A DNA stretch of 64,000 nucleotides from positions 1 to 64,000 of the forward strand of contig JASCPH010000003.1 in the NCBI GenBank assembly GCA_029959545.1, given 5' to 3'. This document shows positions 7,976 through 15,645 of this stretch, piece by piece. The translations under genes were made by a program, and so were the position numbers. The notes under the pieces were generated by a model. It was not told where the DNA came from, did no database searches, and saw only the letters and a list, made by a program, of their open reading frames with translations. The stretch is from Microbacteriaceae bacterium PS02066. Lineage in GTDB: Bacteria; Actinomycetota; Actinomycetes; Actinomycetales; Microbacteriaceae. Numbering within the stretch: position 1 is the stretch's first letter; every line of letters begins with the position of its first letter.

Positions 7976-8647
7976 ATGGTTGAGAAGCTCCGCAACGACG
8001 CCCCCGTGCTCGTGATCGGCCTCGGTCGCTTCGGCGCCGCCTGTGCGGGCGAGCTCGACCGGCTGGATCGCGAGGTGCTGGCGATCGACGACAACCTCGA
8101 TCTGGTGCAGAAGTGGTCGGAGCGGGTCACCCACACGGTGCAGGCGGATGCCCGCAACATCGAGGCGCTGACGCAGGTGGGGGCCGCGGACTTCCAGGTG
8201 GCGGTCGTCGCCGTCGGCTCGTCCATCGAGGCGTCCGTACTCATCACCGCGAACCTCGTCGACCTGAAGGTCCCGCAGATCTGGGCGAAGGCCGTCTCGC
8301 AGTCGCACGGCAAGATCCTCGCCCGCGTCGGCGCCAACCACGTCATCTACCCCGAGCGAGAGGCCGGCGAGCGCGTCGCGCACCTCGTGAGCGGTCGGAT
8401 GCTGGACTTCATCCGCTTCGATGACGACTTCGTGCTCGCGAAGATGTACCCGCCGCGCTTCATCCGCGGCGTCAGTCTGAACGAGTCCGGCGTTCGCACC
8501 AAGTACAAGGTGACGGTCGTCGGCGTGAAGAGCCCCGGCAAGCCCTTCCGCTACGCCGAGGCCAACACGGTCGTGACCAACCACGACCTCATCATCGTCT
8601 CGGGAACCAACAGCGACATCGAGCGCTTCGCCTCCCTCGACCGCTGA
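7976..8647 (+). CDS. TrkA/KtrA-type potassium channel regulatory subunit
   Basis: 223 residues: an N-terminal Rossmann (RCK_N) domain with GLGRFG at 15-20 and the acidic ribose-binding DD near 43, then a C-terminal RCK_C domain. These rings gate TrkH/KtrB in response to nucleotides. ATG at 7976 is chosen because TAATCT ends 7 nt before it (leaderless pattern). A TTG two codons upstream is less likely. It follows trkH directly, and together they form one complete uptake system. Confidence 0.92.
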   Translation: MVEKLRNDAPVLVIGLGRFGAACAGELDRLDREVLAIDDNLDLVQKWSERVTHTVQADARNIEALTQVGAADFQVAVVAVGSSIEASVLITANLVDLKVPQIWAKAVSQSHGKILARVGANHVIYPEREAGERVAHLVSGRMLDFIRFDDDFVLAKMYPPRFIRGVSLNESGVRTKYKVTVVGVKSPGKPFRYAEANTVVTNHDLIIVSGTNSDIERFASLDR

Positions 8648-8650
8648 GCG

Positions 8651-9478
8651 TCAGCCGCCGGCGGCGAGCTCCTTCGCGCGGGCGAGGGCGGCATCCGTCG
8701 CCTCGGCGAACACGCGCTCGAGGCGCGCATCCTGCAGGACGGCGACAGCGCGCTCGGTCGTCCCCTTCGGACTCGTGACACGCCGGCGCAGCTCCGCCGG
8801 GTCTTCGCCGGTGGCATCGAGCAGCGCCGCGGCGCCGATGAAGGTGTGCTCCGCCATCAGCCGCGCCGTCGCGGCGTCGAAGCCCTTGCCGACCGCAGCC
8901 TCAGTGAGCTTCTCGATGAGCAGGAACACGTAGGCGGGCCCGGAGCCGGAGATGGTCGACAGGGCGTCGATCTGCTCCTCGGCCACCTCGACGACGGCGC
9001 CCACGGTCTCGAAGACCGCCCGCACGACGCCCATCGCGCGCTCGTCGGCGAGCGAGCCCGCAGCGATCCCTGTGACGGCCTTGCCGACCACGGCCGGCGT
9101 GTTGGGCATGGAGCGGACGACGACCGCATCCGGACCGAGAATCCGCTCGAACGTGGCGATCGTCACACCCGCCGCGAGGCTCACCACGATCGTGCCAGGA
9201 CGCAGGTGCGGGCCGATCTCGGCGAGCAGATCCGGGACCATGCCGGGCTTGACGCCGATCAGTACGACCTCGGCGGATGCGGCCGCATCGACGTTGGCCG
9301 CTGCGTCGTCCTCCAGTGCGAGCGAGCGGATGCCGGGGTCGGTCAGCAGCTCGGCCTTGGCACGGCTGCGGTTGGTGACGACGACGTCACCGGCGCGCCC
9401 GGAGGCTGCGACTCCCTGCGCGATGGCGCCGCCCATGGAGCCGGCGCCGAGGATCGCGAGAGGGGGGAGCTGACTCAT
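8651..9478 (-). CDS. proC: Pyrroline-5-carboxylate reductase
   Basis: 275 residues. The enzyme reduces 1-pyrroline-5-carboxylate to proline with NAD(P)H, the last step of proline synthesis. The N-terminal dinucleotide fold shows ILGAGSMGGAIAQG at 9-22. The family signature lies in the helical dimer domain, with STISGSGPAYVFLLIEKLTE and RRRVTSPKGTT. Length is normal. TAGGGT ends 6 nt before the ATG (complement of 9485-9490) without an SD, so it is probably leaderless. It converges with trkA, with 3 bp between the stops. Confidence 0.95.
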   Translation of the reverse strand: MSQLPPLAILGAGSMGGAIAQGVAASGRAGDVVVTNRSRAKAELLTDPGIRSLALEDDAAANVDAAASAEVVLIGVKPGMVPDLLAEIGPHLRPGTIVVSLAAGVTIATFERILGPDAVVVRSMPNTPAVVGKAVTGIAAGSLADERAMGVVRAVFETVGAVVEVAEEQIDALSTISGSGPAYVFLLIEKLTEAAVGKGFDAATARLMAEHTFIGAAALLDATGEDPAELRRRVTSPKGTTERAVAVLQDARLERVFAEATDAALARAKELAAGG

Positions 9479-9568
9479 TTTTCCACCCTACGACCCGGGG
9501 CGGCTTCAGGTGCCCCGACTATCATCGGAACGGCCGGGGCCGCGATGTGCCCCCTCCTGGAGGCGTCC

Positions 9569-10699
9569 ATGATCGAACCCACCAGCCCCCTGTTCGACGG
9601 CATCACCGCCCGACAGGTGGACACTGCACGTATCTCCGCGCGCGTTCTGCTGCGCGACGGCGACCGCAGCGACACCCCCGCCGAGCGCACCGTGGTGCTC
9701 CTGCACGGTCTGCTGTCGTCGTCGCTGATCTGGCAGGAGTTCATGGAGGATCTCCCGAGCGATCTGCGCGTCGTCGCGATCGACCTGCGCGGGTTCGGGG
9801 GCACAGAGTCGCTGCCGGTAGACGCCACTCGCGGGGTGGGCGATTTCGCCGACGACCTTCACGCCGTCCTCGATGCTCTCGAGATCCGGGCAGCGCACCT
9901 CGTCGGCACCGACCTCGGCGCATCGACCGCGGCGCAGTACGCGCTCGACGGCCACGGCGCACTGTCGCTGACGCTGCAGGCGCCCATCTCCCCCTACGGC
10001 GTGGGCGGCACCCGCCTCGACGGCAGCCGTCTCACCGACGACGGCGCTGGGACCGGCGCCGCCGCCGCGAATGCGGAGTTCGTGCGCCAGCTGACCGCCC
10101 GCGACAAGAGCGACGAATCGCCCGCGTCGCCGCGGAGCGTCTTCCGTGCCGAGTTCGTCTCGGAGGCGTACCGGACGGCCCGCGAAGACGTCTGGATCGA
10201 CGCGATGCTCTCCACCTCCACCGCCGCCGGCAACTACCCGGGCGATACCGTGACGAGCCCGAACTGGCCTGGAGCAGCCCCCGGCGATCTGGGCGTGCTC
10301 AACGCACTCGCCCCCACTCACTTCGACCAGTCCGCGCTCGCGCACCTCGGCGCGCGCACCCCGGTCCTGTGGATCCACGGCGAACTCGATGCGATCGTCT
10401 CGGACGCCTCGTTCCTGGACCCGGCCCACCTCGGCTCGCTCGGCATCCTGCCGGACTGGCCGGGTGCGGATGAGGCGCCGTCCCAGCCGATGGTCTCGCA
10501 GACGCGTGCTGTGCTGGATGCGGACGCCGCGACCGGTGCGGATGTGCGCGAACTCATCGTCGAGGGGGCCGGCCACCTCGTTCACCTCGAGCGTCCCGCC
10601 GCCGTGCGGCAGGCGCTGCTGGAGGTCATCGGATACATCGGGCACGCCCCGAACCCGGCACCCCCCACCGAAACGATCGTGCTGAAGTCCTCCGACTGA
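9569..10699 (+). CDS. Alpha/beta hydrolase with Asp nucleophile position
   Basis: 376 residues of alpha/beta-hydrolase fold. The oxyanion loop LLHGLLSSS is near 44-52, the strand-5 elbow is VGTDLGAS (112-119), and the late His is in GAGHLVHLERP near the C-terminus. The elbow carries Asp115 where esterases have Ser. An Asp nucleophile is characteristic of epoxide hydrolases and haloalkane dehalogenases, so the enzyme may form an alkyl-enzyme ester. The C-terminal half has unusual insertions, so the substrate is open. GGAGG is 6 nt before ATG 9569, which decides that start over the ATG at 9545. Confidence 0.82.
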   Translation: MIEPTSPLFDGITARQVDTARISARVLLRDGDRSDTPAERTVVLLHGLLSSSLIWQEFMEDLPSDLRVVAIDLRGFGGTESLPVDATRGVGDFADDLHAVLDALEIRAAHLVGTDLGASTAAQYALDGHGALSLTLQAPISPYGVGGTRLDGSRLTDDGAGTGAAAANAEFVRQLTARDKSDESPASPRSVFRAEFVSEAYRTAREDVWIDAMLSTSTAAGNYPGDTVTSPNWPGAAPGDLGVLNALAPTHFDQSALAHLGARTPVLWIHGELDAIVSDASFLDPAHLGSLGILPDWPGADEAPSQPMVSQTRAVLDADAATGADVRELIVEGAGHLVHLERPAAVRQALLEVIGYIGHAPNPAPPTETIVLKSSD

Positions 10700-10725
10700 G
10701 GCCCGTCACGGGGCAGACTGACTCC

Positions 10726-11652
10726 ATGGAGTACTGCGTCTTCACGGAACCGCAAGAGGGATTCGGCTACCGGGACCAACTGGCGTTCGCGCAGCGCGCG
10801 GAGGAGCTCGGTTTCGACGGGTTCTTCCGCTCCGACCACTACATGCGGATGGCCCCCGGTGATCCGCTGCCCGGGCCCACGGACGCCTGGACGACTCTCG
10901 CGGGCCTCGCGCGGGAGACCTCCCGCATCCGCCTTGGCACGCTCGTCTCATCCGTCACCTACCGCGTGCCGGGAGTCCTCGCCGTCCAGGTCGCGCAGGT
11001 CGACGACATGAGCGATGGCCGGGCGGAGCTGGGACTCGGAACCGGCTGGTTCGCCGAGGAGCATGCCGCGTACGGCATCCCTTTTCCCGAGAAGCGCTTC
11101 GGGCTGCTCGAGGAGCAGTTGGATATCCTCACCGGGATGTGGCAGACCCCTGTCGGCGAGACCTTCTCCTTCCACGGCGAGCACTACCGGCTCGATGAGA
11201 GCCCGGCGCTCCCGAAGCCGGTGCAGGAGCGCGTGCCGGTCATCGTGGGCGGCGGCGGCCCGCGGCGCACGCCTGCCATCGCGGCGCGCTTCGCGAGCGA
11301 GTTCAACATCGGGTTCGCGACCGATGAGGTGATCGCGGAGAAGTTCCGCACGGTGCGAGCCGCCTGCGAGAGCATCGGACGCGATCCCGCGAGCCTCAAG
11401 CTCTCGGTGGCACTGCCGACCATCGTCGGGCGCACCGCCGCCGAGCGTGAACGACGCGCGGCCGCCCTCGGCACGGATGCGGCGAGCTTCGACAATGGAG
11501 CGAACATCATCGGCGATCCGGCCGCCGTGCTCGAGCGGGTCGAGCGGCTGCAGGCCCTCGGCGCCGATCGCGTCTACTTCCAACTCATGGATATGCGCGA
11601 CCTCGAGCACCTCGATCTTCTGGGTTCCGAGGCGCTGCCTCTGCTGCCGTAG
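10726..11652 (+). CDS. LLM-class flavin/F420-dependent oxidoreductase
   Basis: 308-residue luciferase-like TIM barrel. Typical segments are AEELGFDGFFRSDHY (about 28-42), RIRLGTLVSSVTYR, the phosphate-contact GLGTGW near 104 and VIVGGGGPRRTP. The family (TIGR03560-like in actinobacteria) usually uses F420 or FMN and oxidises or reduces varied small molecules. The substrate is unknown. CAGACT ends 6 nt before the ATG, a weaker version of the leaderless box. It is separated by 26 bp from the hydrolase gene, so a two-gene unit is possible. Confidence 0.88.
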   Translation: MEYCVFTEPQEGFGYRDQLAFAQRAEELGFDGFFRSDHYMRMAPGDPLPGPTDAWTTLAGLARETSRIRLGTLVSSVTYRVPGVLAVQVAQVDDMSDGRAELGLGTGWFAEEHAAYGIPFPEKRFGLLEEQLDILTGMWQTPVGETFSFHGEHYRLDESPALPKPVQERVPVIVGGGGPRRTPAIAARFASEFNIGFATDEVIAEKFRTVRAACESIGRDPASLKLSVALPTIVGRTAAERERRAAALGTDAASFDNGANIIGDPAAVLERVERLQALGADRVYFQLMDMRDLEHLDLLGSEALPLLP

Positions 11653-11669
11653 CGCGGTGTGAGATCGCT

Positions 11670-12137
11670 TCAGCGGCGGGCTGTGAAGAACGCCTGCAAC
11701 TGCGCGGATGCGGCCTGCTCGGCCACTCCCCCGATGACCTCGACGCGATAGGGCAGTCGACGATCGCGCAGCAGGTCGTACATGGATCCCGCGGCTCCCG
11801 CTTTGTCGTCCCACGCGGCGAACACGACGCGGTCGATGCGTGCCTGCAGGATCGCGCCCGCGCACATGACGCATGGCTCGAGCGTGACCACGAGGGTGCA
11901 GCCGCTGAGGTTCCACGACCCGGCGGATGCGGCTGCCCGCCGCAACGCCACGACCTCCGCGTGAGCGGTGGGGTCCCCCGTGAGCTCGCGCTCGTTGCGT
12001 CCCTCCGCGATCGTGCGACCGTCGGCATCGAGCACGACCGCACCGACGGGGACATCGCCGTCCGCCGAGGCGTGCTGCGCCACCTCCAGCGCACGCGCCA
12101 TGGCAGCGTCGTCCGCGGGTCGGTTGGGCAGATTCAC
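11670..12137 (-). CDS. tadA: tRNA-specific adenosine deaminase
   Basis: 155 residues with the zinc-dependent cytidine-deaminase fold: HAE at 59-61 (His zinc ligand, Glu proton shuttle) and PCVMC at 88-92 (two Cys ligands). TadA converts A34 to inosine in tRNA-Arg(ACG). The ARIDRVVFAAWDDKAGA segment and the SMYDLLRDRRL region fit TadA better than guanine deaminase. GTG start at 12137; TAGTCT ends 6 nt upstream (complement of 12144-12149). The IS-derived element begins 44 bp upstream of the start and leaves this promoter intact. Confidence 0.92.
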   Translation of the reverse strand: MNLPNRPADDAAMARALEVAQHASADGDVPVGAVVLDADGRTIAEGRNERELTGDPTAHAEVVALRRAAASAGSWNLSGCTLVVTLEPCVMCAGAILQARIDRVVFAAWDDKAGAAGSMYDLLRDRRLPYRVEVIGGVAEQAASAQLQAFFTARR

Positions 12138-12173
12138 CCGGCCAGACTAGCTCCGCGGCCCGCATCCGCGTGA

Positions 12174-12181
12174 CGTAATCT
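12174..12181 (+). repeat. Left target-site duplication CGTAATCT
   Basis: Direct 8-bp repeat abutting the left inverted repeat, identical to 14992-14999. Eight base pairs is the usual target duplication of ISL3-family elements. Confidence 0.85.
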
Positions 12182-12203
12182 GGCTCTCCGCATTTGAGCG
12201 GGG
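12182..12203 (+). repeat. Left terminal inverted repeat of ISL3 element
   Basis: 22 bp beginning GGCTCTCCGC and ending TTGAGCGGGG. It pairs with the complement of 14970-14991 with three transition differences. Confidence 0.85.
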
Positions 12204-12215
12204 CGTGTGCTGATT

Positions 12216-12790
12216 TCATGCCGCTGGTCTCTGCCCTCGGGTGAGGGCGATGTGGACCATGATGCGCCTTCGGTAGTTGTCCATGTTGGTGAAGCCGCAT
12301 CCGACACGCTTGGTTTACTTGATGATCCGGTTGAAGCCCTCGGTGCGGGCGTTGGTCACGTCCTCGGTGAGCGCGACGAGCACCGCTGGCCACCAGGTGT
12401 CGATCGTGGTCGCCAGGCGGCTGGTTTCCTCCATGTCGGCGCGGGCGGCGTCGTCGTAGAAGTCGTACAGCCTGCGCCGGATCTGGTGCGGCTGGTGATC
12501 GGCCAGCAGCAGGCGCAGGCGTTCCTTGACGGCATGCGCGGCGGCGATCTCGTTGGTCGGGTCCTCGGCGGCGAGGGCGGCGTTGAACCGGGCCTTTTGC
12601 TTGACGGTGAGGTGCTCGTAGCCGGTGAGCAGCAGTTGCCGGCTGGCCCAGACTTTGTCGGTGGCGGTGCCGCGGCGGCCGTGCAGTTGCCGGGTGATCC
12701 GTTGACGGACCTGGGTGACCATGAGGTTGGCGAGGGCGACGAGATGCCACTTGTCGACTGCGATCCGCGCGTCCGGCAGGGCGGTGCGGA
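12216..12790 (-). pseudogene. ISL3-family transposase, C-terminal fragment with premature stop
   Basis: Reading leftward, the frame encodes the C-terminal half of an ISL3 transposase: PDARIAVDKWHLVALANLM, RRRLYDFYDDAARADMEE, TNARTEGFNRIIK. A TAA at 12315-12317 then stops the frame. Read through, it continues TKRVGCGFTNMDNYRRRIM and reaches a natural TGA at 12216-12218. The family has a glutamine at the stop position (IIKQTKR), so the TAA is a one-base CAA-to-TAA change. Homology ends at about 12790, where IS3 sequence on the other strand begins. The N-terminal and central parts, including at least one catalytic Asp, are missing here. Confidence 0.85.
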
Positions 12791-12919
12791 TCCCGGATCG
12801 ACAGGTACAACAGCGCCCGCCCGCACACCCGCCTCGGCAACGCCCCACCCGCCGAGTACGAGGCAGCGCACTGCGCTGAGCCCACCAAGTCATCGCGACC
12901 GGCAATGACACCTGCATAG
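12791..12919 (+). pseudogene. IS3-family transposase orfB, C-terminal remnant
   Basis: The plus frame reads RIDRYNSARPHTRLG followed by NAPPAEYEAAH and ends at TAG 12917-12919. This is the standard ending of IS3-family orfB integrases (YN.RRPHS.LG..PP.EYE). About 40 codons survive; the DDE core is gone. It abuts the ISL3 fragment directly. Confidence 0.75.
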
Positions 12920-12968
12920 ACGTGGCATCAACGCGTAGATGTTTCAGTTTCTTCTGTCTGGGGCTGTG

Positions 12969-14060
12969 TCAGGTGCTGGACCGGGTGTAGGCAGCGGCGC
13001 GCACCACATCGTCGTCCTCCAGTCCAGCTCCTAGTGCTCCGCCCACGGTGGCCAGGCTGGCGGTGAGCCAGCTGATCCTCGCGTAGTCCAAAGCGTTCAC
13101 TGGGTGACCGGCGACATCGGCCAGTACCTGCTCGTCGATGAGCAGCAGCGCGCCGGCCCAGGACAGGATGAATAAGACGAGGTAGAACACCACAACCCCG
13201 ATGGCCACGGTCGCGGTGGTGGCCAAATTGAACAGGATCACCTGCTCACGTTGGGCTCGCCGCCGTGGGCGCTCCCACAAGCCGGCTCCCAGGATCAGGG
13301 TGGCACTCACCGCCCCGATCGCCATCACCGCCAGCAGGGCCAGGCGCACCGGCCCGTAGTCCATGGCCAGTACCCATAGGTCCGAGGCCACCAATGTCAG
13401 CATGCCGGTGGCCGCTGCCACGACCATCGCCCGGGAGAGCCGGGCCACGAAGGCCCAAGGCTGGTTGGCGCGGATCATGCCCAGCAGCAACCGCACGTTG
13501 CCGCTCAGCACTCGGGCCGTGAACTGCACGACGTTGTCGTCCGGGCGTTCGTCGAGATCGGTGGACAGCTGGTGGGCTCTTCGAGCAAGATCCCGCTGGG
13601 CGTTGCGGTCTTCGGCGTCGTAGCCCAGGAGCTGCCCGACCACGTGCACGGTGGTCTCTTGCGCCTTCTGCCGCACGTGCACGGCTCCCAGGGTTGGGAC
13701 GGAGACCAGTCCTACCCCGTGCACGGGGCTGAGCTGGGCGAGCACCGGACGTCGGCCGGTCTTCAGGGGGATCTCGGTGAGCACCACGGCCAAATCCCAG
13801 TTCTCCTCCAGCACGCGGTTTCGGGCCGCCTCCAGCAGGTCCAAGGTCTCGGTGGGTGGATCGACCAGCCGGTCTTCGGCCATCTTCAGTTGCCAGCGCA
13901 CTCCCGGATACCGCTGCACCAAAATCTTGCGCACGGAGGTGGTGACCTCGGGGCCGAGCACCGCACTCAGGGATGGTGAGACCACCAGGCCGATGAGCAG
14001 CTCGGCATCGGAAAGGGGTTCGGCAGGATCGGCGGTGGATCGGCCACGCTCAGCAGTCAC
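12969..14060 (-). CDS. Passenger membrane protein of unknown function
   Basis: 363 residues from a GTG at 14060, the only intact gene inside the mobile unit. The first 210 residues are soluble and mixed alpha/beta (PSLSAVLGPEVTTSVRKILV, WDLAVVLTEIPLKTGRRPVL), including a long amphipathic stretch. The rest has three or four membrane helices (about 230-250, 255-280, 300-325 and a C-terminal one) separated by an Arg-rich loop. No catalytic motif or named family was recognised. The upstream frame is open to 14132, so an ATG there is possible. GGAGGG lies just before the GTG. The codon choice (more CAG, CTG, TCC, fewer GCG/GAC runs) looks different from the chromosomal neighbours and fits an imported gene. 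Confidence 0.7.
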   Translation of the reverse strand: MTAERGRSTADPAEPLSDAELLIGLVVSPSLSAVLGPEVTTSVRKILVQRYPGVRWQLKMAEDRLVDPPTETLDLLEAARNRVLEENWDLAVVLTEIPLKTGRRPVLAQLSPVHGVGLVSVPTLGAVHVRQKAQETTVHVVGQLLGYDAEDRNAQRDLARRAHQLSTDLDERPDDNVVQFTARVLSGNVRLLLGMIRANQPWAFVARLSRAMVVAAATGMLTLVASDLWVLAMDYGPVRLALLAVMAIGAVSATLILGAGLWERPRRRAQREQVILFNLATTATVAIGVVVFYLVLFILSWAGALLLIDEQVLADVAGHPVNALDYARISWLTASLATVGGALGAGLEDDDVVRAAAYTRSST

Positions 14061-14455
14061 CCCTCCATGGTGAGGCAACCACGGGTCGGATTGCCACTGG
14101 CTCGATGGAGCCCCCAAGGTTTCGTGCAGCACCGCGGACCGGATTCGGTGGTCGCCTCGATCCCGGAAAGAGCGGTGCTGCTCACTGCGAAATCCTCTCC
14201 CCGCCGACGCCGCCAGCGCGAAGACATCACAGCCAGCGGGCCCGGGACCTGCCGGTGTCGAGGATGGCTTCTCGATGATGCTGCAGTGACGGATCGCTTG
14301 AAGTGCTTCGGCGGTGTGGGAGCAGTGATCAGCGTGGGGCCGGTCGATTCCGTTCGGACAGGTGATGCATCGACTGCCCAGCGGCAGGTGCGGTACTGAT
14401 GCGGGGGTGAATCGGCCTGACTTTCGTTCCGTTCTTCAAGCAAGGGTGGAACTCG
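14061..14455. other. Gene-free spacer inside the mobile element
   Basis: About 395 bp between the passenger gene start and the IS3 orfA remnant. Short frames exist on both strands but none has a plausible ribosome site or family resemblance. It presumably holds the passenger promoter and the left end of the IS3 copy. A TGAATCGGCC stretch at about 14407 is a possible IS3 terminus. Confidence 0.5.
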
Positions 14456-14717
14456 ATGAACAGGAAGTACTCGCCGGAGATGCGTGAGCGGGCGCTGCGG
14501 ATGCTCGCGGAGACGCGGCCGTCGCACCCGACGATGATGAGCGCGGTCCGTCACGTGGCCGGTCTGCTCGGGATGAGCCCCGAGACGCTGCGACTCTGGC
14601 AGCGGCGCCTCGAGGTCGACGCCGGCGCCAAGCCCGGCGTCACGACCGAGGCCGCGCAGCGGATCAAGCAGCTCGAGAAGGAGAACGCCGAGCTGCGCAA
14701 AGCGAATGAGATGGCCG
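14456..14717 (+). pseudogene. IS3-family transposase orfA, truncated
   Basis: Starts MNRKYSPEMRERALRML and contains the HTH (ETLRLWQRRLEVDAG) and the leucine-zipper-like KQLEKENAELRKANE of IS3-family orfA. It breaks after about 87 codons, where orfA would normally continue EILKAAS and frameshift into orfB. From about 14718 the bases belong to the ISL3 transposase on the opposite strand. It has a start codon and AGGGTGGAA upstream, but the fused 3' reading has no family match. Confidence 0.8.
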
Positions 14718-14727
14718 ATTCAACCAG

Positions 14728-14892
14728 TGGCCGCTCCTTGATCCTTGAGGTGAGCACCCCGCACTCGGGGCAGGCGCCCTCCGGGTCGATGACCTCGATG
14801 ACGACACGCACCGTGTCGGCATCGATTCGTTCGAGCTGCAGGACGGTGAACTCGTCCTCCAGCCCGAGCAGCACTGACGTACCCTCGTTCAT
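14728..14892 (-). pseudogene. ISL3-family transposase, N-terminal fragment
   Basis: ATG at 14892 (complement). It encodes about 55 residues of the ISL3 N-terminus: LLGLEDEFTVLQLERID, then the zinc-ribbon half CPECGVLTSRIKERPLV. Upstream of it lies a 9-bp inverted repeat (CTCGTGGCC at 14894-14902, GGCCACGAG at 14942-14950), then the right terminal repeat. With the fragment at 12216-12790 it accounts for about 60 percent of an ISL3 transposase; the middle is lost. Confidence 0.8.
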
Positions 14893-14969
14893 GCTCGTGG
14901 CCTCGCTGTTGTCGCGTTGTGAGAGACCAACAGCATGTCGGGGCCACGAGCCCCATCAACTACCGGGCA

Positions 14970-14991
14970 CCCCGCTCAAGCGCGAAGAGCC
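14970..14991 (-). repeat. Right terminal inverted repeat of ISL3 element
   Basis: Complement reads GGCTCTTCGC then GCTTGAGCGGGG. It matches the left repeat at 19 of 22 positions. Confidence 0.85.
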
Positions 14992-14999
14992 CGTAATCT
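14992..14999 (+). repeat. Right target-site duplication CGTAATCT
   Basis: Identical to 12174-12181. It includes the TAATCT that forms the upp -10 box. Confidence 0.85.
14994..14999 (+). promoter_or_regulatory. -10 box of upp (leaderless type)
   Basis: TAATCT followed by 6 nt (GGACCC) and the upp ATG. There is no Shine-Dalgarno sequence. The mobile element ends 2 bp before this box, so any -35 now comes from the element end. Confidence 0.7.
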
Positions 15000-15005
15000 G
15001 GACCC

Positions 15006-15638
15006 ATGCGCCTGCACGTCGCCGACCACCCGCTCATCACGCACAAGCTCACGGTGCTGCGAGACAAGAACACCCCTTCCCCGGTGTTCCGTCAGCTCAC
15101 GGAGGAGCTGCTGACCCTCCTCGCATACGAGGCGACGCGCAACGTGCGGGTCGAAGAGCTCGAGATCGAGACACCGGTGACCTCGACGACGGGCGTGCGG
15201 ATCTCCGAGCCGCGACCCCTGGTCGTTCCGATCCTGCGCGCCGGTCTCGGCATGCTCGACGGCATGGTGAAGCTGCTGCCCACGGCCGAGATCGGCTTCC
15301 TCGGCATGGCACGCAACGAGGAGACCCTGCAGCCGTACACGTACGCGGAGCGTCTGCCCGACGACCTCAGCGACCGCCAGTGCTTCGTGCTCGACCCGAT
15401 GCTCGCCACCGGCGGGTCGCTGGGCGCGGCGATCGACTTCCTCTTCGCCCGCGGCGCGCAGGACGTCACCGCGATCTGCATCCTCGGCGCGCCGGAGGGC
15501 GTCGCCAAGATCGAGGAGCTCGTCGGCGATCGCGACGTCACCCTCGTGCTCGGCGCTCTCGACGAACGCCTGAACGAGAAGGGCTACATCGTGCCCGGTC
15601 TCGGCGACGCCGGCGACCGCCTGTACGGCACGGTCTGA
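15006..15638 (+). CDS. upp: Uracil phosphoribosyltransferase
   Basis: 210 residues, the usual length. It salvages uracil plus PRPP to UMP in the cytoplasm. The N-terminal [16 protein letters not shown] is typical. The conserved [10 protein letters not shown] segment and the PRPP loop [17 protein letters not shown] follow, then [12 protein letters not shown] at the end. Its promoter -10 is the target-site copy left by the adjacent mobile element. Downstream, corA converges with 7 bp between stops. Confidence 0.96.
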   Translation: MRLHVADHPLITHKLTVLRDKNTPSPVFRQLTEELLTLLAYEATRNVRVEELEIETPVTSTTGVRISEPRPLVVPILRAGLGMLDGMVKLLPTAEIGFLGMARNEETLQPYTYAERLPDDLSDRQCFVLDPMLATGGSLGAAIDFLFARGAQDVTAICILGAPEGVAKIEELVGDRDVTLVLGALDERLNEKGYIVPGLGDAGDRLYGTV

Positions 15639-15645
15639 CCCCCAC

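Larger units (their letters stand above)
12182..14991. mobile_element. Decayed ISL3-family element carrying IS3 remnants and a passenger gene
   Basis: A 2,810-bp unit inserted between tadA and upp. Both ends carry ISL3-type terminal inverted repeats of 22 bp (12182-12203 and 14970-14991, 19 of 22 matching; both begin GGCTCT read inward). They are flanked by a perfect 8-bp duplication, CGTAATCT. The ISL3 transposase gene (minus strand) is split: its N-terminal piece lies by the right end and its C-terminal piece by the left end. Between them are an IS3-family orfB end, a membrane-protein gene and an IS3-family orfA start. The layout implies an IS3-mediated insertion of foreign DNA into a resident ISL3 copy, followed by decay. 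No intact transposase remains. Confidence 0.85.

Noticed and set aside
10726-10731. CAGACT at 10714 and 20531 as full members of the leaderless set
   Set aside because: Only five of six positions agree with the general pattern because the first T is a C; they are kept as weaker cases, not counted as firm examples.
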